Source: FEN-1219 sp039933105
Lineage (GTDB): Bacteria > Pseudomonadota > Gammaproteobacteria > Steroidobacterales > Rariloculaceae
Length of the DNA stretch: 64,000 nt
Direction: 5' to 3'
Assembly (NCBI GenBank): GCA_039933105.1
Contig: JBDTOT010000005.1
Coordinates: forward strand, 69,219 to 133,218
Shown: positions 41,666 through 51,100 of the stretch, piece after piece
Layout: the number at the start of each line of letters is the position of its first letter
Position numbering within the stretch: the first letter of the stretch is position 1
Notes under the pieces: model-generated
The model's input: the letters and a program-made list of their open reading frames with translations, nothing else
The model's database searches: none
What the model was told of the DNA's origin: nothing
Program-made: the position numbers and the translations under genes

Positions 41666-42679
41666 ATGAGTCGCAAGGTGACAATTGCCTTGGACGCCAT
41701 GGGCGGCGATCGCGGCCCCGCTGCCGTCGTGCCCGCAGCGCTCGCAACCCTCGAGCGCGACGATTCTGTGAGTCTTACGCTCGTTGGCCTGCCCGAAGTG
41801 CTGGAGCAGGCGAGGCGTGACGCGAAGGATCGCTACGGCTCGCGCCTCGGCTTCAAGCCGGCAACCGAAGTCGTGACGATGGACGAGCCACCCGCGGATG
41901 CGTTGCGGCGCAAGAAAGATTCGTCGCTCCGCGGTGCCATCGAGCTCGTCAAGGAAGGGGCGGCTGATGCCTGCGTGAGCTCGGGCAATACCGGCGCGCT
42001 GATGGCGACCGCACGTTACGTGCTGAAGATGCTGCCCGGAATCGACCGGCCGGCGATCATCTCTGCCGTCCCGGGCCGCGACCGGCCAACGTACATGCTC
42101 GATCTCGGCGCCAATGTCGATTGCACGCCGCAACACCTCGTGCAATTTGCGCTCATGGGTTCCGTCGTGGCGAGCGACATGCTCGACGTTGCTCGACCGC
42201 GCGTGGGCCTGCTGAATATCGGCGTCGAGGACATGAAGGGCAACGAAGTCGTCCGCGAGGCCGGCGAGTTGCTATCGAAGAGCGGTCTCAACTACATCGG
42301 CTTCGTCGAGGGCGACGGAATTTTTCATGCCGACGTCGACGTCGTCGTGAGCGATGGTTTCGTCGGCAACGTGGCGCTGAAGACCATGGAAGGCGTGGCG
42401 AAGCTCATCGCGGCGTTTCTCAAAGAGGAGTTCCAGCGCAACGCGCTGCGCGGCGTGCAAGGGCTCATCGCGAAGTCCGCTCTCGAGGCGCTGAAGGAAA
42501 GGCTCGACGCCCGCCGCTACAACGGTGCTAGTCTCGTGGGGCTGAACGGCATCGTCATCAAGAGCCACGGATCGGCGGATCAGTTCGCATTCGAGAACGC
42601 CGTGAAAACGGCGATCGTGGAGGCTCGAAAGGGCATTCTCGTCCAGATCGGGCAACTCATAGAAAGCCAGCAGCACTAA
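41666..42679 (+). CDS. plsX: Phosphate acyltransferase PlsX
   Basis: A 337-residue enzyme that turns acyl-ACP into acyl-phosphate, the first step of phospholipid synthesis in the PlsX/PlsY route. Diagnostic stretches are ALDAMGGDRGPAAVVPAAL, SSGNTGALMATARYVL, LDLGANVDCTP, GLLNIGVEDMKGNE and DGFVGNVALKTMEG. ATG start. Its TAA overlaps the fabH ATG by one base (TAATG), so the two are translation-coupled. Confidence 0.96.
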   Translation: MSRKVTIALDAMGGDRGPAAVVPAALATLERDDSVSLTLVGLPEVLEQARRDAKDRYGSRLGFKPATEVVTMDEPPADALRRKKDSSLRGAIELVKEGAADACVSSGNTGALMATARYVLKMLPGIDRPAIISAVPGRDRPTYMLDLGANVDCTPQHLVQFALMGSVVASDMLDVARPRVGLLNIGVEDMKGNEVVREAGELLSKSGLNYIGFVEGDGIFHADVDVVVSDGFVGNVALKTMEGVAKLIAAFLKEEFQRNALRGVQGLIAKSALEALKERLDARRYNGASLVGLNGIVIKSHGSADQFAFENAVKTAIVEARKGILVQIGQLIESQQH

Positions 42680-43641
42680 TGTATTCGCGCATCATCGGCA
42701 CCGGCAAATATCTGCCGGAGAAAATTCTGACCAACTTCGAGCTCGAGAAGATGGTCGATACCACCGACGAGTGGATCCGCACGCGTACCGGCATCGAAAA
42801 CCGGCATATCGCGGCCGACGACGAAGCGACGAGTGATCTCGCATACAAAGCGGGGCTCGCGGCGATCGAAGATGCCGGGCTCACGGCCGCCGACATAGAT
42901 TTCGTGCTCGTCGGTACTACGACGCCGGATCTGATCTTCCCGAATGTGGGTTGCCTCGTTCAGGAGAAGCTCGGAATCCGCGGCACGCCTGCGTTCAGTC
43001 TCGAAGCCGCGTGCTCCGGGTTCCTTTATGCGCTAGTCGTGGCCGATCAGTTCATTCGCAGCGGTCACGTGCGCCGCGCACTCGTGATCGGCGCAGAGAC
43101 GATGTCGCGGATCATAGATTGGACGGATCGCGAGACTTGTGTGCTGTTCGGTGACGGCGCCGGGGCCGTGATTCTCGAGGCTGCTGACGAGCCGGGCATC
43201 CTCTACTCGACGCTCGGTGCAGACGGGCGTTATCGCGAGCTGCTGTACGCATCGAGCGGCGTGTCGACGCGCCACCGCGAGAACAGCGATATCCCGGCGT
43301 TGCGAATGAAGGGCAATGAAGTCTTCAAAGTGGCCGTCAAGACGCTCGAGAGTCTCGTCGACGACGTCATCACGAAGAACAATCTCGAGAAGGGCCAGAT
43401 CGACTGGTTGATTCCGCATCAGGCCAACGTCCGCATCATCAATGCCATGGCCAAGCGCCTCGAGATGCCAATGGAGCGGGTGGTGCTGACCGTCCGAAAC
43501 CACGGCAACACGTCTGCTGCCTCGGTTCCGATGGCGCTCGATACGGCGATCCGCGATGGTCGCGTCAAACGCGGTGATTTGCTGCTCCTCGAGGCTTTTG
43601 GCGGTGGCTTCACGTGGGGCGCGAGCCTGATTCGCTACTGA
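42679..43641 (+). CDS. fabH: Beta-ketoacyl-ACP synthase III
   Basis: A 320-residue condensing enzyme that starts fatty-acid synthesis from acetyl-CoA and malonyl-ACP. The triad is visible: Cys near residue 112 in EAACSGFLYA, His near 247 in LIPHQANVRI and Asn near 277 in NHGNTSAAS. The N-terminus (SRIIGTGKYLPEKILTN) is canonical. In related genomes fabD, fabG and acpP usually follow; here an L,D-transpeptidase gene follows after 52 bp. Confidence 0.96.
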   Translation: MYSRIIGTGKYLPEKILTNFELEKMVDTTDEWIRTRTGIENRHIAADDEATSDLAYKAGLAAIEDAGLTAADIDFVLVGTTTPDLIFPNVGCLVQEKLGIRGTPAFSLEAACSGFLYALVVADQFIRSGHVRRALVIGAETMSRIIDWTDRETCVLFGDGAGAVILEAADEPGILYSTLGADGRYRELLYASSGVSTRHRENSDIPALRMKGNEVFKVAVKTLESLVDDVITKNNLEKGQIDWLIPHQANVRIINAMAKRLEMPMERVVLTVRNHGNTSAASVPMALDTAIRDGRVKRGDLLLLEAFGGGFTWGASLIRY

Positions 43642-43689
43642 GTTTCAGGACCTGTCGACTGGTACTCTGCCTTCCAGGCCGGCGATCCG

Positions 43690-43695
43690 TATAAT
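43690..43695 (+). promoter_or_regulatory. Perfect -10 hexamer before the L,D-transpeptidase
   Basis: TATAAT at 43690-43695 overlaps an in-frame ATG at 43694 and ends 7 nt before the next ATG at 43703. If it is the -10, translation must start at 43703 on a leaderless message. The -35 is unclear. Confidence 0.4.
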
Positions 43696-43702
43696 GCTGC
43701 GG

Positions 43703-44704
43703 ATGGCTTGCAGGCTCCTTTCAGTTTTGGTGCTGCTGACGCTGGGCACGACAGCCCGGGCGGCCGAGTATTGGGTGGCCGATAACGAGGAAGTCGTCGG
43801 CGAGTTGCAGCACATCAAAGCGCGTTACGAAGACACGTTCGTCGCGCTAGCCAGAACCTACAACGTCGGCTTCGAATCGCTGCGTCGCGCTAACCCTGGC
43901 GTCGATGCTTGGGTGCCTGGCGAGGGCACGGAGATCACGATCCCGACGCAGTTCGTGCTGCCCCACGCGCCGCGCCGCGGTATCGTGGTCAACGTCGCCG
44001 AGCTCAGGCTGTATTACTTCCCCGAGGATTCGGGCCCGCCGCCGGGCGGCGTAGCGCCAGGCTCGAGACGCGTCGTGACGCATCCGATCAGCGTCGGTCG
44101 CATGGATTGGCACACTCCGCTCGGCATCACGAAGGTGACCAGCCGCGTGGCGAATCCGAGTTGGTACCCGCCGGACTCGATTCGTGCGGAGCACGCGGAA
44201 CGGGACGACATCCTGCCGAGGATCGTGCCTCCGGGCCCGGATAACCCTCTCGGCAGCCATGCGCTGCGCCTCGGCTTGCCTGGCTACCTTATCCACGGCA
44301 CGAATTTGCCGTCCGGCGTTGGTATGCGCGTCACTCACGGCTGTATCCGCATGTTCCCCGAGGACATCGAGGTAATGTTCAAGACGGTACCGATCGGCAC
44401 TGTCGTGCAGATCGTGAATCAGTCGGTCAAGATCGGCTTTACGGCGGAAGGCGACTTGTACGTGGAGGCGCATCCACCGTTGCCTGAGAGCAACGTCGAT
44501 GGCGAGAAGGTCGAAGCGGCGAACGCAGCCCTCGAAACGATTCAGGAATCACCGTTGACGGGGCTCACGCGCGCCTATGTGGCCGCCTCGGAGCAACGGC
44601 GCATCGATCTGCACTGGGATGTAGCAGAGCGGATCGCGCAACGCGGTCTCGGTATCCCCGAGTTCGTACCGGTCGAGGGCAGCGCGCCCATCGCCGGCAA
44701 CTAA
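43703..44704 (+). CDS. L,D-transpeptidase (YkuD domain) with LysM-like segment
   Basis: A 333-residue exported enzyme from the ATG at 43703; an ATG at 43694 in the same frame overlaps a -10 hexamer, so I prefer the later one. The signal peptide is LLSVLVLLTLGTTARA. Residues 25-80 resemble a LysM repeat (DTFVALARTYNVGFESLRRANPG). The YkuD catalytic part follows with LIHGTN and THGCIRMFPEDIE; the catalytic Cys is residue 214. It matches the ErfK/YbiS/YcfS group that links Lpp to peptidoglycan or makes 3-3 crosslinks. An Lpp-like gene faces it 90 bp away. Confidence 0.92.
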   Translation: MACRLLSVLVLLTLGTTARAAEYWVADNEEVVGELQHIKARYEDTFVALARTYNVGFESLRRANPGVDAWVPGEGTEITIPTQFVLPHAPRRGIVVNVAELRLYYFPEDSGPPPGGVAPGSRRVVTHPISVGRMDWHTPLGITKVTSRVANPSWYPPDSIRAEHAERDDILPRIVPPGPDNPLGSHALRLGLPGYLIHGTNLPSGVGMRVTHGCIRMFPEDIEVMFKTVPIGTVVQIVNQSVKIGFTAEGDLYVEAHPPLPESNVDGEKVEAANAALETIQESPLTGLTRAYVAASEQRRIDLHWDVAERIAQRGLGIPEFVPVEGSAPIAGN

Positions 44705-44722
44705 TACTCAAGATAGATGGGC

Positions 44723-44754
44723 AAAAAAAAGCCGCCAACGCATTGGCGGCTTTT
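44723..44754. terminator. Bidirectional rho-independent terminator
   Basis: A perfect 8-bp stem, GCCGCCAA (44731-44738) with TTGGCGGC (44743-44750), and a 4-nt loop. An A-run of eight stands on the left and TTTT on the right. It can stop transcription from both the L,D-transpeptidase (plus) and the lipoprotein gene (minus, with eight Ts). Confidence 0.9.
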
Positions 44755-44797
44755 GAAAAACTGGATGCAGCCTAAGTAGGCAGTATCCCAGGGTTTC

Positions 44798-45097
44798 CTA
44801 CTTCTTTTGGCGCTGCTCGAACATGCGATCGAGCTTCTGATTCGTCGCATCGCAGCACGCCTGGGCCGCTTGCGCAGCCGCAAGAGCCTGGTTCGCCGTG
44901 CTCTGTGCGCCCGAGGCAGCTTGCTGTGCCTGAGTAGCTGTGCGTTGCGCGCCATTCGCGGCGTTCTGCGCAGCTTCAGCAGTAGCACGTACCGCGTCGA
45001 GTTCTTCCTTGGTGACTGATTTCGCACAGCCGGTCACCATCGCGAAGCCGCCGACGAGCAACGCTGCTCGCATAGCAACCTGGATTTTTGTGGCCAT
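44798..45097 (-). CDS. Lpp/OprI-type alanine-zipper murein lipoprotein
   Basis: A 99-residue lipoprotein. The lipobox is VTGC with the lipidated Cys24. The mature part is an almost pure Ala/Gln/Asn coiled coil with heptad Ala spacing (AAEAAQNAANGAQRTATQAQ), as in OprI and Lpp. The C-terminus is RMFEQRQKK, so the last residue is the Lys that an L,D-transpeptidase would join to diaminopimelate. Two adjacent cysteines (81-82) before the tail are unusual and could link trimers. The facing L,D-transpeptidase is the natural partner enzyme. ATG with an AGGGG ribosome site. Confidence 0.85.
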   Translation of the reverse strand: MATKIQVAMRAALLVGGFAMVTGCAKSVTKEELDAVRATAEAAQNAANGAQRTATQAQQAASGAQSTANQALAAAQAAQACCDATNQKLDRMFEQRQKK

Positions 45098-45137
45098 TGA
45101 GTACCCCTGACTTATTAATTAGTGACAAACCGTTGGC

Positions 45138-45166
45138 ATTATTTCCTAAAGCGCGCGTCACTGCAA
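45138..45166 (-). promoter_or_regulatory. Candidate promoter of the Lpp-like gene
   Basis: On the minus strand TTGCAG (45166-45161) stands 17 bp before AATAAT (45143-45138), a 5/6 -10 match. The leader would be about 34 nt. Confidence 0.42.
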
Positions 45167-45286
45167 TTTCAAAATGTTGCACGCGTTGGGTGCACGTCGT
45201 CGTTTGCAGACATTGGAGATTTTCGACGAACCATCGATTCGCGAATCGAGCGCGAGATCGGGTTTTCGAGTGCCGAAATCGATGAC

Positions 45287-45316
45287 TTGACCCGACGCCA
45301 TCTCAGGCTGTATATA
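45287..45316 (+). promoter_or_regulatory. lexA operon promoter
   Basis: TTGACC (45287-45292) lies 18 bp before TATATA (45311-45316). The -10 is buried in the first LexA box, so LexA binding would block polymerase. Confidence 0.6.
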
Positions 45317-45323
45317 GACACAG
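45308..45323 (+). promoter_or_regulatory. LexA box 1
   Basis: CTGT-N8-ACAG, a perfect match to the gammaproteobacterial LexA operator, with an AT-rich centre. It overlaps the predicted -10 of the lexA promoter. Confidence 0.88.
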
Positions 45324-45325
45324 AA

Positions 45326-45341
45326 CTGGCTTTATATACAG
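45326..45341 (+). promoter_or_regulatory. LexA box 2
   Basis: CTGG-N8-ACAG, one mismatch from consensus, with centre CTTTATAT. It starts 18 bp after box 1, close to the two-operator layout before E. coli lexA, and lies around the expected transcript start. Confidence 0.78.
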
Positions 45342-45351
45342 GTATCGAGAC

Positions 45352-45963
45352 ATGCGCGAGCTCACCCCAAGACAAAAGCAAATTCTGATGCTACTTCAAA
45401 AAGTTATGCACGATACCGGCATGCCGCCGACGCGTGCGGAGATCGCCAAGACTTTGAAGTTTCGTTCGGTCAATGCGGCCGAAGAACATCTGCGGGCGCT
45501 CGAGCGGAAAGGTGTGCTCGAGCTCTTGCCCGGCACCTCGCGAGGTATTCGCCTCAAAGATTCCATGCGCGAGCAGATGGGGTTGCCCTTGGTGGGGCGT
45601 GTTGCCGCGGGTCAGCCGATCTTGGCCGAGGAACACATTGAAGCGCGTTATCAGATCGATCCATCCATGTTCAGAAAGCCACCGCACTTCCTGTTGCGGG
45701 TTCACGGCATGAGCATGCGGGACGCGGGAATTCTGGATGGTGATCTGGTGGCCGTGCATCGCACACCGGATGTGCGTACTCGGCAAATCGTCGTAGCGCG
45801 TTTGGAAAACGAAGTCACGGTCAAGCGCTATCGGCAGGAAGGTCACCGTGTGTGGCTGATGCCTGAAAACCCCGACTTCTCACCGATCCAGGTAGACCTG
45901 CGCGAGCAGTCATTAGCCATTGAGGGCGTTGTGGTCGGTGTCGTTCGCGATTCGATGAAGTGA
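45352..45963 (+). CDS. lexA: LexA repressor
   Basis: A 203-residue SOS repressor and self-cleaving serine protease. The winged-helix DNA-binding domain covers residues 1-65 (PPTRAEIAKTLKFRSVNAAEEHLRAL). The cleavage site is Ala86-Gly87 in VGRVAAGQP. The catalytic dyad is Ser121 in HGMSMRD and Lys158 in VTVKRY. Two LexA boxes precede it, so it represses itself. It leads directly into imuA, imuB and dnaE2, making this the lexA of an inducible mutagenesis operon; whether a second lexA exists elsewhere cannot be seen. Confidence 0.96.
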   Translation: MRELTPRQKQILMLLQKVMHDTGMPPTRAEIAKTLKFRSVNAAEEHLRALERKGVLELLPGTSRGIRLKDSMREQMGLPLVGRVAAGQPILAEEHIEARYQIDPSMFRKPPHFLLRVHGMSMRDAGILDGDLVAVHRTPDVRTRQIVVARLENEVTVKRYRQEGHRVWLMPENPDFSPIQVDLREQSLAIEGVVVGVVRDSMK

Positions 45964-45987
45964 TGGGTCAAACAGCCAAGCACACCG

Positions 45988-46644
45988 GTGGATTGGAACG
46001 AATTGAATTCGCGCGTTTGGCGAGGCAGGGGTGCCGCTGCCGCACGCGCCGTCATTTCGACCGGCTTCCCGCCGCTAGATAATTATCTGCCTGGCGGCGG
46101 TTGGCCCAAGGGCGCCATTACCGAAATACTCATCGACGGCTACGGCATTGGTGAACTCGCGTTGCTGATGCCGGCCATGGCATCGCTGACACAATCCGCT
46201 CCGGCTAAAGCGAAGAAGTGGATCGCTTGGGTATCTCCGCCATTCGTGCCGTATGCGCCGGCTTTGCAGCAGCACGGCGTCGACACCGAGTGCGTGCTGA
46301 TGATTCATCCGGCGCACGGCAACAAGAGTCGTTTGTGGGCCGTTGAGCAGACGGTGCGTTCCGGATCGAGTGCCGGGGTATTGGCGTGGGTTGCAGATGC
46401 CGATGACGTGATTTTGCGGCGACTGCAGTTGGCCGCCGAAGATCAATCATGTTGGACAGTATTGTTTAGGCCACAGAGCGCTCGTCAGCAGCGCTCGCCC
46501 GCGGCATTGCGAATCATGCTGTCGCAGCATGCCGCCGTCACCCGGATTCAAATCCTGAAGTGTCGAGGCGGTCGTCCTGGAATCGTCGATCTCGAGCGGC
46601 AGTTGCTTGCACCTCCCGTGCGATCGCTCAAGGCGCGTCAATAA
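45988..46644 (+). CDS. imuA: Translesion synthesis protein ImuA
   Basis: A 218-residue RecA/SulA-like protein of the ImuA family. The fold core is visible in TGFPPLDNYLPGGGWPKGAITEILIDGYGIGELALLMP, but the P-loop is degenerate, as usual for the family. It ends PGIVDLERQLLAPP before a short basic tail. ImuA acts with ImuB and DnaE2 in damage-induced mutagenesis. GTG start 24 bp after lexA; no strong ribosome site. Its gene product often has a sulA-like label, but the operon context settles the call. Confidence 0.88.
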   Translation: MDWNELNSRVWRGRGAAAARAVISTGFPPLDNYLPGGGWPKGAITEILIDGYGIGELALLMPAMASLTQSAPAKAKKWIAWVSPPFVPYAPALQQHGVDTECVLMIHPAHGNKSRLWAVEQTVRSGSSAGVLAWVADADDVILRRLQLAAEDQSCWTVLFRPQSARQQRSPAALRIMLSQHAAVTRIQILKCRGGRPGIVDLERQLLAPPVRSLKARQ

Positions 46645-46657
46645 GTGGTTGCACACC

Positions 46658-48187
46658 ATGGCGCGTTCCCTGCATTCCATCGAGCTCGATTCACCGGCGA
46701 CCGCAGAGCCGCCTCGAGTCGATGCTCATCAAGCGCCCAATAAGCAGCGGCTATGGTTGGCGGCGTGTCTGCCGAATCTTGCGTTTGAAATCTCACAGAA
46801 GCCGGTTCTGCACACTCCCGCTGTCGTGGTCGAGCCGCAGCAGAGTCAACTTACGGTCATCGCGGTCAACGCGAGTGCGCAAGCCGCCGGCATCGAAACC
46901 GGCAGCAAGCTCAGCACGGCGTTCGCACTAGCGGCTTCCCTGCAAGCCTTCGAGCGCTCGCTACGGGCCGAGCGTGCGAGCCTCGAGTCGTTGGCGGGGT
47001 GGGCACAGGCACTTACTTCGCTGGTCAGCATCGAATCGCCGGAAAGCATGCTGCTCGAGGTGTCGGGGAGCTTGCGACTGTTCCGCTCGCTCGAAGCCAT
47101 CAAAGCCAAGCTTGGCGAGGAGCTGACACGGCGCAGTTTCACATTTCGGCTCTGCGTGGCACCTACGGCAACCGCCGCGTTGTGGTTGGCGCGAGCGGCA
47201 GGCGCCGACGTGTTGTCGCCGCATGAGTTGACGGGTCGGCTGGGTGCGCTACCGCTTGCTGTCACCCGTTGGCCGCAACCCGCGCAGGAACTGTTGCGGG
47301 AGCTCGGTGTGCGAACCGTCGGCGAATGTGCTCGCTTGCCGCGCGACGGGTTTGCGCGGCGTATCGGCGTGGCCTACTTACACGAGCTCGATCGAGCTTT
47401 CGGTCGGCAGGTCGAGGTGCGCGTAGGGTTCAATCGGCCGGTGAGCTTTCGCTCGAAGATCGAGCTCTTCGAAGAAAGCACCGATAGGGTCATTTTCCTT
47501 GAAGCCATCGAGCAAATGCTCGACGAGCTCAGCGCAGAGCTGCGCATGAAGCAGGCTCAAATCCGTGCCTTCAAGATAGGTTTCGAGCATTTGCATCGTG
47601 CGCCGACGATCGAGCAGTTCGATTTGCTCGAACCTTCTCACGACAAGGAGCAGTTGCTGCGCCTGATCAAAGACCGATTGGAACGCTGCCAGTTGCCCGT
47701 GCCTGCCGTGGGAGTGCGTATTCGAACCGGGTTTCTGGTGCCGCTTACGATTCAAGCAGCGGATTTATTCGAGCGAGTGCCGGTAGGTACGCTGACGCGA
47801 GCATTGCTCGAACGGCTGCAGGAGCGGTTTGGCGCTGCCGCGGTGTATGCCGTCCGGCCTGTGGCCGAGCACCGCCCGGAAAAAGCGTGGGCGAAGCTGA
47901 ACGGAGAGACGGAAGCCGGAGTTCGTAGCAGCGAATGGCTCGAGCCTCGAGACCGCCCATTGTGGTTGCTACAACGGCCCGTTCCTCTGGAATCGGCTGT
48001 TGCGCGCGATCACTACCGAGGCTCGATCGAGCTGTGTTCGGGACCCGAGCGCATCGAAAGCGGTTGGTGGGACGAGCAGGACGTCGCTCGCGATTACTAC
48101 ACCGCTGTCAGTTCGCACGGGCAGAAGCTCTGGGTATTCCGCGACCGGCGTAGCCGCATTTGGCATCTGCACGGGTTGTTCGGTTGA
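46658..48187 (+). CDS. imuB: ImuB, catalytically inactive Y-family polymerase homologue
   Basis: A 509-residue protein from the ATG at 46658; an in-frame TTG at 46607 would overlap imuA by 38 bp. It has Y-family polymerase architecture, but the metal-binding acidic residues are gone: the first site reads LAACLPNLAFE and the second LLEVSGSLRLF where active enzymes have Asp and Asp-Glu. This matches ImuB, an adaptor that recruits DnaE2 to the beta clamp. Helix-hairpin-helix (LLRELGVRTVGECARLPRDG) and little-finger parts follow. dnaE2 starts 12 bp downstream. Confidence 0.92.
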   Translation: MARSLHSIELDSPATAEPPRVDAHQAPNKQRLWLAACLPNLAFEISQKPVLHTPAVVVEPQQSQLTVIAVNASAQAAGIETGSKLSTAFALAASLQAFERSLRAERASLESLAGWAQALTSLVSIESPESMLLEVSGSLRLFRSLEAIKAKLGEELTRRSFTFRLCVAPTATAALWLARAAGADVLSPHELTGRLGALPLAVTRWPQPAQELLRELGVRTVGECARLPRDGFARRIGVAYLHELDRAFGRQVEVRVGFNRPVSFRSKIELFEESTDRVIFLEAIEQMLDELSAELRMKQAQIRAFKIGFEHLHRAPTIEQFDLLEPSHDKEQLLRLIKDRLERCQLPVPAVGVRIRTGFLVPLTIQAADLFERVPVGTLTRALLERLQERFGAAAVYAVRPVAEHRPEKAWAKLNGETEAGVRSSEWLEPRDRPLWLLQRPVPLESAVARDHYRGSIELCSGPERIESGWWDEQDVARDYYTAVSSHGQKLWVFRDRRSRIWHLHGLFG

Positions 48188-48199
48188 GAGTCGTAACCG

Positions 48200-51100
48200 A
48201 TGACCTCTGTCGTAAACTCCTCCGGCGGGTACGCTGAGCTTCACTGCCTCAGTAACTTTTCGTTCCTGCGCGGCGCCTCCCATCCTGCCGAACTCGTGCA
48301 AATGGCACTGGAGCTCGGTTATGCGGGGCTGGCTTTAACCGACGAATGCTCCGTGGCGGGCATCGTTCGCGCCCATGCGGCCGCCAAAGACCTGCCTCTG
48401 AAACTGGTCATCGGCAGCGAAATCGTTTGCGTGGACGGGTTGAAAGTAGTGGTGCTTGCCGAAGACCGGCGAGCTTACTCGGCATTGTGCGCATTGATCA
48501 GCCAGGCACGCCGAGCTGCGGTCAAAGGCGAGTACCGCATCGGCCGCGACGATCTGTACCGGTATCTGCAATCGAACGGGCTGCTGCTCTGGTTGCCTGA
48601 GGCCACTCCGCAAGAAGAACGCGCTCGTGTTGGTCGCTGGCTCAAGGAGCGCTTCGACGGCCGGCTCTGGATGGCCGTCGAGTTGCTGAACGCGGGTAAC
48701 GATTGGTCTTGGCTCAAGGAAGCCGAAGCACTGGGCACCGAGCTCTGCGTGCCGCTCGTCGCCGCCGGCAATGTTCACATGCACAGCCGCGAGCGACGCA
48801 TGCTGCAGGACACATTGGCGGCCATTCGGCAGAAAACTCCCCTTGAGAAGCTTGGCACGGCGTTGCATTCGAATGCGGAACGGCGGCTGCGTTCCCAGTC
48901 TGAGCTCGCCAGACGTTATCCGCCGCTGTTGCTACGCGAGACGCTCACCATCATCGAGCGAATCGATTTCTCGCTCAAAGAACTCCGCTACGAGTATCCG
49001 CACGAACTCGTGCCGGAGGGCGAGACGCCGGCAAGCCATCTGCGATCGTTGACGGAGTCGGGTTGCCGCTGGCGGTGGCCCCGAGGCGAATCGCCGAAAG
49101 TTCGGCGGCTCATCGAGCACGAGCTCGCGCTGATCAGTGATCTCAAATACGAAGCGTATTTCCTGACGGTATACGACATCGTCCATCACGCACGCAGCAT
49201 CGGCATCCTGTGCCAGGGTAGGGGCTCGGCGGCGAATTCCGTCGTCTGCTTCTGTCTCGGAATCACGGAAGTCGACCCCGGGCGAATGGAAACCTTGGTT
49301 GAACGGTTCATTTCGAAGGAGCGCAATGAACCTCCCGACATCGACGTCGACTTCGAGCACGAGCGTCGTGAGGAAGTCATTCAATACATCTATCGAAAAT
49401 ACTCACGCGAACGCGCCGCGATTGCCGCAACTGTCATAACTTATCGGCCGCGCAGCGCTATACGTGATGTCGGCAGGGCGCTCGGTGTCGATGAGTTTCA
49501 GGTCACCGCCCTCGCAAAGACATTGCAATGGTGGGACAGCGGTGTTGCCGACGAGCCACGGATTCGCGAAGCGGGGCTCGATCCGAAGAGCTCCAAGGTG
49601 CAGCGCTGGTTGGAATTGGCGGCATCGTTGCTCGGTTTTCCACGCCATTTATCGCAACACGTAGGCGGGTTCGTGATCTCGGAGCGGCCCTTGCACGAGC
49701 TAGTGCCGGTCGAGAACGCCACCATGCCGGAGCGAACCGTCATTCAGTGGGACAAGGACGATCTCGAAGAGCTCGGTCTCATGAAGGTGGACGTGCTCGG
49801 GCTCGGCATGCTGAGCGCAGTGCGGCGCAGCTTCGAGCTGATCGAACGATTCGACGGTCGCAAGCTTACGCTTGCGACCGTGCCTGCCGAGGATCGCGGC
49901 GTCTACGAGATGATCGGTCGCGCCGATACGATGGGCGTCTTCCAGATCGAGTCGCGTGCGCAAATGGCGATGCTGCCGCGCTTGAAGCCCAAGAGCTACT
50001 ACGACCTCGTCATCGAGGTCGCGATCATTCGGCCGGGCCCGATTCAAGGCGGCATGGTCCACCCGTATCTACGCCGCCGCTCCGGCGAAGAGCCGGTTAC
50101 TTATCCCAGCAAGGACGTGGAGCGCGTGCTCGAGCGCACGCTCGGCGTGCCGATTTTTCAGGAGCAGGTCATGCAGCTCGCGATGGTCGCGGCTGGTTTC
50201 ACGCCCGGCGAAGCCGATCAACTGCGCCGGGCGATGGCCGCTTGGCGGCGGAGCGGCGATCTCGCAAAGTTCGAGGATCGGCTGATTCGAGGGATGACGC
50301 AGCGCAACTACAGCGAGGAATTCGCACAGCGCATTTTCAGCCAGATCAAAGGATTCGGCGAATACGGATTTCCCGAATCGCATGCTGCGAGCTTCGCCCT
50401 GCTGGTCTATGTGTCGGCTTGGCTCAAACGTTACGAGCCCGCGGCGTTTTGCTGCGCTTTGCTGAACAGCCAGCCCATGGGCTTCTATGCGCCGCAGCAG
50501 CTCGTGCGCTCGGCCCGTGAGCATGGGGTCGAAGTGCGAATAGTCGATGTCGCACACAGCGAGTGGGATTCGACGCTCGAGCGCGGCGCCAGCGGCCCGG
50601 CCGTACGACTCGGTTTACGGCTTGCCAAAGGGTTGGCAGCGGAGGCGGGCGGTCGTATTGCGGCAGCACGCGCTCACGGTGTATTCGACAGCGTGCGCGA
50701 TCTCGCCGCCAGGGCGGCCTTGAACGCTAAAGACTTGGGCGTGCTCGCGTCTGCGGGTGCTTTGAAGACTCTGGCGATCCACCGGCATCGGGCGCGCTGG
50801 GAAGTGGCCGGAGTAGAGCAGCCGACCGCGTTGTTCGAACGGCCGCAGTTCAACGAGGCGCTGCCGCTGCTGCGCCGCCCCAGCGAGGGCGAAGACATTG
50901 CCGCGGACTACGCCCACGTCGGTGTGAGCCTCGGCCGGCATCCACTGGAATTGTTGCGTGCCCGGCTGACCCACCTCAGGATCAGCCCGGCGCGAGAGGT
51001 GGCGGGGCTCGCCCATGGGGTCCGGGTTCTGGCGGCGGGCCTCGTGATCACACGGCAACGGCCGTCGAGCGCCTCAGGAGTCACATTCGTGACCCTGGAG

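Noticed and set aside
46607..46657. TTG start of imuB overlapping imuA
   Set aside because: The ATG at 46658 gives the usual N-terminal length; the extension shows no conserved sequence.
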